NCBI GenBank assembly: GCA_002900555.1
Contig: MUGD01000114.1
Span: 1 to 6,159, forward strand
Origin: Thermoplasmata archaeon M9B2D
GTDB taxonomy: Archaea; Thermoplasmatota; E2; DHVEG-1
DNA length: 6,159 bases
Direction of reading: 5' to 3'
Below the pieces are notes generated by a model. It searched no databases and was not told the origin of the DNA. It worked only from the letters and a program-made list of their open reading frames with translations. The first letter of the stretch is position 1. Each line of letters starts with the position of its first letter. Shown here piece by piece: positions 1 to 5,004 of the stretch. Both the position numbers and the translations under genes were made by a program.

Positions 1-1
1 A

Positions 2-262
2 CGTGTTGCTGACAACGGGTGGTACATCACTCTACCAGCAAACTTCAACAGGTATCGAAATAGATTGTCTGCCGCAAAAATTCTTCCCCTTGATCGCATT
101 TTATTGGAAACTGATGGTCCCTATCTCTCACCCACCCCGCTTCGAAATGAACCTGCGAACATAAAATATGGTTGTGAGGCTTTAAGTGGGATCCTAAATC
201 TCTCTACAGAAGAGGTTGCTGTAGCGACTACAAATAATGCAAAACGATTCTATCGTCTATGA
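2..262 (+). CDS. TatD-family metal-dependent hydrolase, C-terminal part (5' end outside window)
   Basis: The frame is open from the left edge to a TGA at 260-262 and gives the last 86 residues. Visible residues 34-43 read LLETDGPYLS, the C-terminal signature of TatD-type TIM-barrel hydrolases, in which the Asp (visible residue 38) is a metal ligand. It is followed by the usual RNEP stretch (residues 48-51) and a helical tail ending NNAKRFYRL, like the N-A-x-R-x-F ending of the family. TatD enzymes are cytoplasmic metal-dependent phosphoesterases/nucleases; the substrate here cannot be told. About two thirds of the protein, including the N-terminal HxH metal site, lies upstream, so intactness is unknown. 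An internal ATG-like start is not expected: the preceding codons are part of the conserved barrel. The PAC2 gene starts about 30-40 nt downstream on the same strand, so the two may be co-transcribed. Confidence 0.88.
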   Translation, partial: RVADNGWYITLPANFNRYRNRLSAAKILPLDRILLETDGPYLSPTPLRNEPANIKYGCEALSGILNLSTEEVAVATTNNAKRFYRL

Positions 263-299
263 CCGATAGTACCAAAAGTATCCATGCGAATTGTCCTTT

Positions 300-1091
300 A
301 TGTACCAGCGTAAATACTTGGAAGTGCATAGTGATTCACTCAAATCCCCTGTAGCTCTCGTAGGCTTACCTGGGATTGCAAATGTGGGGCGGATTGCAAT
401 AGAAACTATAGCACATGTTCTCGAAGCTGAACATATGATGGATTTCTTCAGTACCGATTTTCCACCACGAGTGTTAGTGCAAAAAGGGATAAGTTCAGTA
501 CCCAGATCCACTGTTCATATCTATAGGGCTGCTCCTGATGAGCCACACGACCTAATTCTTCTTAGTGCAGATTATCAACCATCTACTAGTAGTGGTGTAT
601 ACGAATATGCTGATTTCATAGCTGGTGAATTCAGTTCCCTCGGCGTGAAGGAGATGTATGCTCTTGCAGCTTACGAACAAAGTTACGAGGAATATTTCAG
701 TTCATATCCTGAGCCACCTCGGATTTACGTATCTGCAAGTTCTGAACAACTACTAGAGAAATTGTCAGCTATGAATGATGTCATTATCACGGAAGAAGGA
801 GCAATTGTTGGTGCAAATGGCGTAATTCCCTTTTGGGCTGCAACCTTGTATAACATGGATGGAGCGTGTCTTTTGGGAGAAACTCTCGGTGTAATTAAAA
901 CGGACTATCGTGCGGCAAAAGCAGTTTTAGAGAAGATAATTGACATTCTAGGAATCAAGGCTAGTTTTGATGGCATGGATATTGAGATCTCAAAGGTGAT
1001 CCAACTCATAGAATGGGCAAAGCAGGAAATTACACAGAAAAAGGAACCCTCTGAAGACGATAGTAGTCCTTCTGATTTGTACATCGGATGA
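300..1091 (+). CDS. PAC2-family proteasome assembly chaperone homologue
   Basis: The 263-aa product (ATG at 300) belongs to the PAC2 family (COG2047-like), whose archaeal members PbaA and PbaB are homologues of the eukaryotic proteasome assembly chaperones PAC1/PAC2. The family signature is the glycine-rich loop after the first strand, VGLPGIANVGR at residues 21-31. It is followed by a Rossmann-like alternation of strands and helices, including DLILLSADYQP, a helix near VYEYADFIAGEF, and EGAIVGANGVIPFWA. The length is normal for the family. The protein ends in a charged, probably flexible tail (about residues 247-259) and then L-Y-I-G, close to the HbYX motif that docks proteasome activators into the 20S ring. 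An in-frame TTG at 291 would add three residues; I prefer the ATG because neither start has a clear Shine-Dalgarno sequence. The stop lies 1 nt from the stop of the convergent minus-strand gene. A cytoplasmic role in 20S proteasome assembly or binding is family knowledge, not shown here. Confidence 0.9.
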   Translation: MYQRKYLEVHSDSLKSPVALVGLPGIANVGRIAIETIAHVLEAEHMMDFFSTDFPPRVLVQKGISSVPRSTVHIYRAAPDEPHDLILLSADYQPSTSSGVYEYADFIAGEFSSLGVKEMYALAAYEQSYEEYFSSYPEPPRIYVSASSEQLLEKLSAMNDVIITEEGAIVGANGVIPFWAATLYNMDGACLLGETLGVIKTDYRAAKAVLEKIIDILGIKASFDGMDIEISKVIQLIEWAKQEITQKKEPSEDDSSPSDLYIG

Positions 1092-1092
1092 T

Positions 1093-1284
1093 CTACTCGA
1101 CAAGTTCAGGATGAAGAATATCTGTAATCCATGCTTGGCTGTCGAGATTAATGTAGAAGTGATGGTCGTCATGTTTCACTTTAACAGTATACGGAAAGCG
1201 CTGAGCTTTCTTTAACACATTAGGGGGCACCTTCAATACAGTTCTTTTCTCACAAACAGGGCATTTTGCATATCTCTCAAACAT
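1093..1284 (-). CDS. 63-aa CxxC/HxxH small protein, putative zinc-binding
   Basis: The ATG at 1284 is preceded on the minus strand by GAGGGG a few bases upstream, a partial Shine-Dalgarno match that supports this start. The protein begins with a CPVC knuckle (C8, C11). It continues with a hydrophobic/basic segment, VPPNVLKKAQRFPYTVKVKH (residues 19-38), then H-D-D-H-H (38-42), F-Y-I-N-L-D, and an acidic tail. I recall similar short proteins or domains with the order VPP..V...A..FP....KH.DH.F...LD from Asgard archaea, but no characterised function. The single CxxC plus HxxH could make a four-ligand zinc site, or the protein could dimerise to complete one. It lies 20 nt downstream of the 134-aa gene on the same strand and is probably its operon partner. 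Its stop is 1 nt from that of the PAC2 gene. Confidence 0.8.
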   Translation of the reverse strand: MFERYAKCPVCEKRTVLKVPPNVLKKAQRFPYTVKVKHDDHHFYINLDSQAWITDILHPELVE

Positions 1285-1304
1285 GTTGACCCCTCTTGAC
1301 TGAT

Positions 1305-1709
1305 TTATCTAATCTTAGTATCTTTACTTAAAATCAATGTTGTATTATTTGATTCCGGCTCTTCAAGGGCATTTGTGAATGCTCTAATTAGTTCATCTGG
1401 TGTTCGCTGAGCAAGTTCTTTGGAATCAGTTGCGACTATACGTAGATTCTCATAAACTCCTGTTTCGACAAGTACTTTGAACTCCGACTCGCCATTTTTT
1501 ACATGTACAATTAAGAAGTTGTCAAAGTCCTTGAATTCGTTTTTCGGGCCGCGGAGTTTACCTACGACTTTTTCCACTCTGTTACTTTCAATAACACTCT
1601 TCAATAGGTATGCTCTGATCACTTGGTTTCCTACTTTTCGTCGAATGTCAATGAATTCGTCAATTCCAGAGTCTTCTTTGACGAATTTCCATGTATCTCC
1701 TGATATCAT
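1305..1709 (-). CDS. conserved-looking hypothetical protein, 134 aa
   Basis: I do not recognise this family. The frame runs from an ATG at 1709 to TAA at 1305-1307. GGTG lies about 5-8 nt upstream of the ATG, and a TATA-like element lies about 30-36 nt upstream. The predicted make-up is alpha/beta: basic N-terminal strands (IDIRRKVGNQVIRAYLL, residues 20-36), a charged loop KLRGPKNEFKDFD, strands FLIVHV and FKVLVETGVY, then LRIVATDS and a C-terminal helix TPDELIRAFTNALEE (residues 103-117), ending in a short polar tail. There is no signal peptide, membrane segment or cysteine pair, so a soluble cytoplasmic protein is likely. The alternation of strands in the first 100 residues would suit a small ligand- or nucleic-acid-binding domain, but that is a guess. 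It is the first gene of a two-gene unit with the 63-aa CxxC protein. Confidence 0.78.
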   Translation of the reverse strand: MISGDTWKFVKEDSGIDEFIDIRRKVGNQVIRAYLLKSVIESNRVEKVVGKLRGPKNEFKDFDNFLIVHVKNGESEFKVLVETGVYENLRIVATDSKELAQRTPDELIRAFTNALEEPESNNTTLILSKDTKIR

Positions 1710-1737
1710 CTAACACCAATATTCTACAAACAAGGGC

Positions 1738-1745
1738 AAATATAG
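1738..1745 (-). promoter_or_regulatory. TATA-like element for the 134-aa/63-aa minus-strand unit
   Basis: On the minus strand this reads CTATATTT, preceded by C-rich bases. Its distance to the ATG at 1709 (about 30 nt) would put a start site only some 5-10 nt before the gene, which is common in archaea. It is called by eye from sequence and spacing only. Confidence 0.4.
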
Positions 1746-1790
1746 GGATTGTCTGGGCGTATTGAACAGCACGATAAAGCCGCGGAATAA

Positions 1791-1798
1791 CCTTATTT
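1791..1798 (+). promoter_or_regulatory. possible TATA-like element for the seven-helix membrane protein
   Basis: CCTTATTT lies about 52 nt upstream of the ATG at 1850. A transcript starting about 25 nt downstream would carry the purine-rich AGAAGGAAAAGGATG stretch (1825-1837), which contains a weak Shine-Dalgarno-like sequence. The rest of the 140-base divergent region 1710-1849 shows only this element and the minus-strand TATA-like box. Confidence 0.25.
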
Positions 1799-1849
1799 GT
1801 TAGCGCGCAATCCATTTTCATTCAGAAGGAAAAGGATGTACTGGTTGTT

Positions 1850-2557
1850 ATGATGCAGACAATAGACATGATTATACGAGAAGTACACGCAGGATTATGG
1901 TTCCTAGTAGTAGGTTATTACTTCTTTATCTTCATCTTTCTGCTTTTCTTCAGATGGAGAAATACCAGGAATCCATTTCAATTTGCCATGGCTATGTTCT
2001 TCCTTCTACTAGCTATAGGTCGCGTCTTCTACTTTGTTGGCGATTTTTATGCTGATCCTCGCAGCCTTTCCAGCACACTTACTCCCTTTCTAAGTGATTA
2101 TGATTTCTGGCTCATGGCTGGTTCTTTTATTCAGTGGATGGCTTTGGCAACACTATCTGCCACAGCTGGTTTTATGATAATAGGCAAAAGATGGGCCGAG
2201 ATCGGATTTGCAGTGCCTGCAGTAATAATAGGACTTATCCTTGGCTTTGTGCCGCTAGATGCGACAACTAGAGGCCTGCTATCAGGAGGAGCCGGTGCCG
2301 TCTATGCACTATTCATTCCTCTGTTATTCTGGTACTTGGCATGGCAATCTGGAGGAAAATTACGTCGATCAAATATTCTATTGGGACTAGGTTTCTTTAT
2401 CCTCTTTGCAGGTCGAGTAATTCACGCAATTAGATATCCCATGGCTGATGCAATGTTTGGGGGGTCTGTTGCGATACCTGGCGTAATCGCTCCCGGTCTG
2501 ATAGTTATTGGTTTGATTTTGATTGCGACTGGAAATGAATGGGGACAAACTGTGTAA
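1850..2557 (+). CDS. seven-transmembrane-helix integral membrane protein, function unknown
   Basis: The 235-aa product is very hydrophobic, with seven segments I place by eye at residues 14-34, 43-66, 86-110, 115-135, 143-165, 175-194 and 207-227. Loops are short and there is no soluble domain, so the whole protein sits in the cytoplasmic membrane. The basic loop after helix 1 (RWRNTR, 35-40) and the basic run KLRRS before helix 6 suggest the cytoplasmic side; the acidic loop between helices 2 and 3 would then be outside. Helices 2 and 6 both carry a buried Gly-Arg-Val (57-59 and 188-190), and helices 1-2 resemble helices 5-6, which suggests a 3+1+3 internal duplication. I see no retinal lysine, kinase or transporter signature. 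ATGs at 1850 and 1853 (and 1862) are all possible; the first is used here. The gene stands alone between a divergent and a convergent neighbour. Confidence 0.85.
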   Translation: MMQTIDMIIREVHAGLWFLVVGYYFFIFIFLLFFRWRNTRNPFQFAMAMFFLLLAIGRVFYFVGDFYADPRSLSSTLTPFLSDYDFWLMAGSFIQWMALATLSATAGFMIIGKRWAEIGFAVPAVIIGLILGFVPLDATTRGLLSGGAGAVYALFIPLLFWYLAWQSGGKLRRSNILLGLGFFILFAGRVIHAIRYPMADAMFGGSVAIPGVIAPGLIVIGLILIATGNEWGQTV

Positions 2558-2568
2558 TTCCATTTTAG

Positions 2569-2598
2569 AAAAACTAGTTAGGAAATCTCCAACTGGAG
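2569..2598 (-). terminator. possible transcription terminator after the longin-like gene
   Basis: Reading on the minus strand past the stop at 2619, there is a short inverted repeat (CTCCA/TGGAG at 2587-2598, 2-nt loop) followed about 13 nt later by a run of five T (plus-strand A5 at 2569-2573). Archaeal termination relies mainly on T-runs, so the T5 is the more relevant part. On the plus strand only a T4 (2563-2566) follows the membrane protein gene. This is a weak call. Confidence 0.25.
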
Positions 2599-2618
2599 TG
2601 TGTGAAAGGAGAACTGCT

Positions 2619-3230
2619 TTATCCGATTTCCTTCCATTCAAGTATCTTCATATCCTCTAGGGTATGGAGCGACTTTTGGACTTCTTTCATGTGTTTGCCC
2701 AGCTGATCAGCAATGTCAAGTGCCGTCAACTTGCCTTTACACATCTTTGCAACGTCATAAGTATCTTGACTCATCTGACCAAGTCTGACAAGCATGGGTG
2801 AAACGTTACCCTTAAGAACTGGTACAACAATTTTGGTTTCAGAAGCATGACCATCTTTTGTTATTTCGTCAAGTTTCTTGTAAAAAGTTTCAAATGGTTC
2901 CAAATTTCCGTCCCAATCAGCCAGCATTGACGAATATGCTTTTGTGAATTCATTATTGACATCAGCGAGTACTGCCATAGCTGCGTTACCATCATCCACT
3001 TTGTCAACAGTAGCTGCAACGATGACATTGTCTTTTAGTGAGAGGCAGATATCGAAGGCTCCGAAGTCAATCACATGTACTCGATTCCCATCGCTGAGTT
3101 CGCGGCCAAACTGAATAAGCGCGGTAAGAAAACCACTAATCAGATTTGGGTCCATGTCTGCTGACCCATATTTTCTATCTAGAACGCACAGGCCACTGTC
3201 AGCTATTAATATGTAGACAGCTTGGATCAA
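2619..3230 (-). CDS. longin-like domain protein with C-terminal winged helix
   Basis: The start is TTG at 3228-3230: GGGAG lies 7 nt upstream on the minus strand, and no in-frame ATG occurs before residue 26. Residues 1-123 look like a longin/roadblock-type alpha-beta fold. There is a first strand IQAVYILIADSG, a turn and second strand (LCVLDRKYG), helix PNLISGFLTALIQFGRELS (28-46), strands VHVIDFGAFDICLSL and NVIVAATVD, then two helices including VLADVNNEFTKAYSSML and FETFYKKLDEI. Residues 156-203 look like a winged helix: TALDIADQLG (169-178) as the second helix and KEVQKSLHTLEDMKILEW (182-199) as recognition helix plus wing strand. Longin folds serve small GTPases and vesicle trafficking in eukaryotes, and Asgard genomes are rich in them. 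The winged helix could bind DNA or a protein partner. Both assignments rest on pattern recognition alone. The protein is soluble, with no membrane segment. Confidence 0.85.
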   Translation of the reverse strand: MIQAVYILIADSGLCVLDRKYGSADMDPNLISGFLTALIQFGRELSDGNRVHVIDFGAFDICLSLKDNVIVAATVDKVDDGNAAMAVLADVNNEFTKAYSSMLADWDGNLEPFETFYKKLDEITKDGHASETKIVVPVLKGNVSPMLVRLGQMSQDTYDVAKMCKGKLTALDIADQLGKHMKEVQKSLHTLEDMKILEWKEIG

Positions 3231-3275
3231 TGCACATCTCCCACTGCTATTGTTTGAAACGAATAGCTCGCGTGG

Positions 3276-3283
3276 CTTTATAG
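3276..3283 (-). promoter_or_regulatory. TATA-like element for the longin-like gene
   Basis: The minus strand reads CTATAAAG about 46-53 nt before the TTG start. A transcript starting about 25 nt downstream would include the GGGAG ribosome-binding site. It is the best TATA match in this divergent region (3231-3357) and was chosen by eye. Confidence 0.45.
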
Positions 3284-3316
3284 AACTTTATGTGGCCTCC
3301 TGTTTTGATTGGAGAG

Positions 3317-3324
3317 GTTTATCT
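3317..3324 (+). promoter_or_regulatory. TATA-like element for the RNA-binding protein/MazG unit
   Basis: GTTTATCT (followed by ATT) lies about 34-41 nt upstream of the TTG start at 3358, preceded by a purine-rich GGAGAG that could serve as a BRE. The expected start site is near 3345, just before the GGTGA ribosome-binding site at 3349-3353. Confidence 0.4.
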
Positions 3325-3357
3325 ATTAGCCATGATTTCCAAAAAACGGTGAGTTGA

Positions 3358-4056
3358 TTGGATACTGCAAAGGACGCAAGGATTCTTGTCATGGAAGATG
3401 CATTACGCCGACTAAATGACATCATTGGAAATAGGAAACTGAAGTTCCATGTTGAGTATTCAAAACTCGGTGATATTCTTCAACAGGTCGGGAGTCTAGT
3501 CTACGAGGTGAAGTATTCCTATAGCTCTGCTGAAAGTGTAGCAGGGCTTGATTCGACCAAAAAGATAGTTGAGGGTATTGGTACCTTCCAGAAGCTAATT
3601 GAACAATCTATCAAGTCCACAGGTCATAAACCCACAACGCCAAAAGAAACTCAGATTCAAGCTGAACTATTCTATTGCTTCAGGGTCATCGAGAAGTTTC
3701 GACAGAAACTCCTGCATCATGATGATGATCCCGCACATGCTGTAGACATTCTTGCTGTTGAGATTAGTCAGACACGACTTGTTCAAGATTCTAAGAATCT
3801 GACAGAATGTCGGTGTACTGACGGGACTAGAATTTGGAGAATTATTACTAATATCTCTGGACTCAAGATTGGCACAAAGCTTGCTTGCGCAGTCCTTCCT
3901 CCTGTCGAGATGATGGGTATCATAAGTGAAGCTATGTTCCTCGGAGGAACCCCTCTACCGGATGAAACAGAACTTGGCCCGCTCGGAAATCCCAACTCAT
4001 CAATACTCGATCAAGCTCGAGCTCAGGTGTTACTAATAACAAAGAGGATGACCTAG
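3358..4056 (+). CDS. COG2517-like RNA-binding protein with C-terminal EMAP/tRNA-binding-like domain
   Basis: The TTG start at 3358 is chosen because GGTGA (3349-3353) sits 4 nt upstream; the first in-frame ATG (3391) has no such site. The product is 232 aa. Residues 1-125 are largely helical and charged, with an H-H-D-D-D run at 120-124. Residues about 131-197 resemble the EMAP/MetG-type tRNA-binding OB fold. They contain VEISQTRLVQDSKNLTECRC, then RIWRIITNI (158-166), LKIGTKLACAVLPP, and the end motif MMGIISEAMFLGG (185-197), which matches the G-(V/I)-x-S-E-x-M-x-L pattern. This order, a helical N-terminus and a C-terminal EMAP domain, fits COG2517, predicted RNA-binding proteins of archaea. 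A cytoplasmic role in binding tRNA or other structured RNA is inferred; no catalytic domain is seen. The MazG-like gene begins at the base after this stop codon, so the two form an operon. Confidence 0.85.
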   Translation: MDTAKDARILVMEDALRRLNDIIGNRKLKFHVEYSKLGDILQQVGSLVYEVKYSYSSAESVAGLDSTKKIVEGIGTFQKLIEQSIKSTGHKPTTPKETQIQAELFYCFRVIEKFRQKLLHHDDDPAHAVDILAVEISQTRLVQDSKNLTECRCTDGTRIWRIITNISGLKIGTKLACAVLPPVEMMGIISEAMFLGGTPLPDETELGPLGNPNSSILDQARAQVLLITKRMT

Positions 4057-4395
4057 ATGCATCTTAAAGAAATTCAAAACAAACTTGAAAAATTCGAGAA
4101 AGCGCGAGGTTGGGATAAGTTCCCTGCATCACTTGTGTTTGCACACCTAGTTGAGGAGTTAGGAGAAATTTCTAGGTATATTACAGTGGAAGAAGGCTAC
4201 AAAGTGATTGGACTCGGTCATGAAGCTCCTGATAAGACTGAGCTTCATAGAGAATTTGCTCAAGTCTTCAATCTATTTACGCAACTGGCTAACCATTACC
4301 AGATTGACTTAGAAGCGAGCATCCTTTCTGAACTGCAAATTATGGAGGAGCGCTTTTCAACAAAGGAATGGTCTGAATATATGAAGGACCGATGA
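4057..4395 (+). CDS. MazG-like nucleotide pyrophosphohydrolase homologue
   Basis: The 112-aa, all-helical product matches the MazG/dUTPase-like NTP pyrophosphohydrolase superfamily. HLVEELGEISR (30-40) carries the E-E-x-x-E metal motif (E33, E34, E37). EFAQVFNLFTQLANHYQIDLE (66-86) corresponds to the second helix, normally E-x-x-D-V, and is followed by the typical ILSELQIMEERF. Family members hydrolyse NTPs or dNTPs to monophosphates and pyrophosphate, often to remove abnormal nucleotides. The second-motif Asp is Gln here (Q69), so metal binding may be changed or activity lost. The insert between the two motifs (about residues 43-60) is of ordinary size. The ATG directly abuts the stop codon of the RNA-binding protein gene, with GAGGATGA upstream as a possible ribosome-binding site, so translational coupling is likely. 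The stop is 5 nt from the convergent gene. Confidence 0.85.
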   Translation: MHLKEIQNKLEKFEKARGWDKFPASLVFAHLVEELGEISRYITVEEGYKVIGLGHEAPDKTELHREFAQVFNLFTQLANHYQIDLEASILSELQIMEERFSTKEWSEYMKDR

Positions 4396-4400
4396 CTGAA

Positions 4401-4853
4401 TCAACTCAATTTTCTGCTGGCTTCAAGAGCTTTCTTAGCCATATCTTCAAGATCCTTTGTTGCAGCTAAAAGTCCAAGTGCTTTGTTGCGAACCTGAGTA
4501 ATGTTCTTCTCTTTCGCCCACTGAGCCAATCCTGTTACAAGTGGACCAAGCGCTGTTCGTGCGGATTCAACCGTACCGACTGCTTTCCCTAGAAGCTCGA
4601 CACTGTGTTTCTTGTCTTTTCCTGCCTCAGCTACACGTAGCCAAACGAGTGCGTGAATCATGTACAATGCATCTAGCATTAGAGTTGGCGATTTTGGATT
4701 GTCCTGTACCTTTTTCAGAAGCCTTTCCTGTCTATCCTCGAATACATCTTTGAAATAGCTGAAAGCCTTGCTATCATTTCCTTTATCAAGTTCAATGATT
4801 CCTTTCTGAAGCTTCTCGTCACTCTCAGACAATATTGAAACACTCCAAGTCAA
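4401..4853 (-). CDS. all-helical hypothetical protein, about 150 aa
   Basis: I do not recognise this protein. The longest reading begins with TTG at 4853. A second in-frame TTG at 4830-4832 (residue 8) has GGAG about 10 nt upstream and begins just before the first helix, so the true protein may be 143 aa. The sequence predicts about five amphipathic helices: SDEKLQKGIIELDKGNDSKA, a second through DVFEDRQERLLKKVQ, then LMLDALYMIHALVWLRVAEA (58-77), SVELLGKAVGTVESARTAL, and a lysine-rich C-terminal helix. The helix pairs around KGNDSKAFSYFKDV are TPR-like, but no consensus repeat is clear. There are no cysteines, signal peptide or membrane helix. It converges with the MazG-like gene and is divergent from the PaaK-like gene across a 151-base region with two inverted repeats. 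Confidence 0.75.
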   Translation of the reverse strand: MTWSVSILSESDEKLQKGIIELDKGNDSKAFSYFKDVFEDRQERLLKKVQDNPKSPTLMLDALYMIHALVWLRVAEAGKDKKHSVELLGKAVGTVESARTALGPLVTGLAQWAKEKNITQVRNKALGLLAATKDLEDMAKKALEASRKLS

Positions 4854-4879
4854 ACTATCAGTATGAATTGATGACTATG

Positions 4880-4898
4880 AACTCATCTATTATGAGTT
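4880..4898. repeat. inverted repeat with 7-bp perfect arms
   Basis: AACTCAT (4880-4886) and ATGAGTT (4892-4898) are exact reverse complements around a 5-base loop. The dyad is itself flanked by two copies of GACTAT (4873-4878 and 4901-4906). It lies 27-45 nt upstream of the TTG at 4853, in the expected leader or start-site region of the minus-strand gene. It could be a regulator binding site or a small RNA hairpin. Confidence 0.5.
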
Positions 4899-4909
4899 TC
4901 GACTATCTG

Positions 4910-4933
4910 TTTAAGGGTGTGTAACACCTTAAA
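4910..4933. promoter_or_regulatory. near-palindrome that may hold back-to-back promoters of the helical-protein and PaaK-like genes
   Basis: TTTAAGGGTGT (4910-4920) and ACACCTTAAA (4924-4933) pair as ten base pairs with one extra G, around a 3-base centre. Each arm, read outward, gives a CACC(C)TTAAA sequence, which looks like a BRE followed by a TATA-like TTAAA. The right arm points to the PaaK-like gene (ATG at 5005) and the left to the minus-strand gene (TTG at 4853). An alternative reading is an operator for a dimeric repressor. Confidence 0.4.
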
Positions 4934-5004
4934 GCCTTCTCACAAAACTATTATGGTCGATTTTTCGGATTAGCTTCACTGAATGGAGCTATGGAGGCAA
5001 TCGA

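Noticed and set aside
257..511. 84-aa minus-strand open frame
   Set aside because: It lies opposite the PAC2 gene, has no ribosome-binding site of note, and its protein resembles no family; it is a shadow frame.
990..1172. 60-aa minus-strand open frame across the PAC2 end and the 63-aa gene
   Set aside because: It overlaps two better-supported genes and its product has a low-complexity, non-protein-like composition.
1477..1713. 78-aa plus-strand open frame
   Set aside because: It is antisense to the 134-aa gene, which has a better start, promoter and operon context.
1802..1810. GCGCGC-containing short palindrome in the divergent region before the membrane protein
   Set aside because: The self-complementary core is only six bases, expected by chance, with no repeat elsewhere in the window.
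2387..2641. 84-aa minus-strand open frame at the end of the membrane protein gene
   Set aside because: It overlaps the membrane protein and the end of the longin-like gene; the composition is that of an antisense of hydrophobic codons.
3783..3995. 70-aa minus-strand open frame
   Set aside because: It is antisense to the conserved EMAP-like domain.
4541..4753. 70-aa plus-strand open frame
   Set aside because: It is antisense to the 150-aa helical gene, without its own ribosome-binding site.
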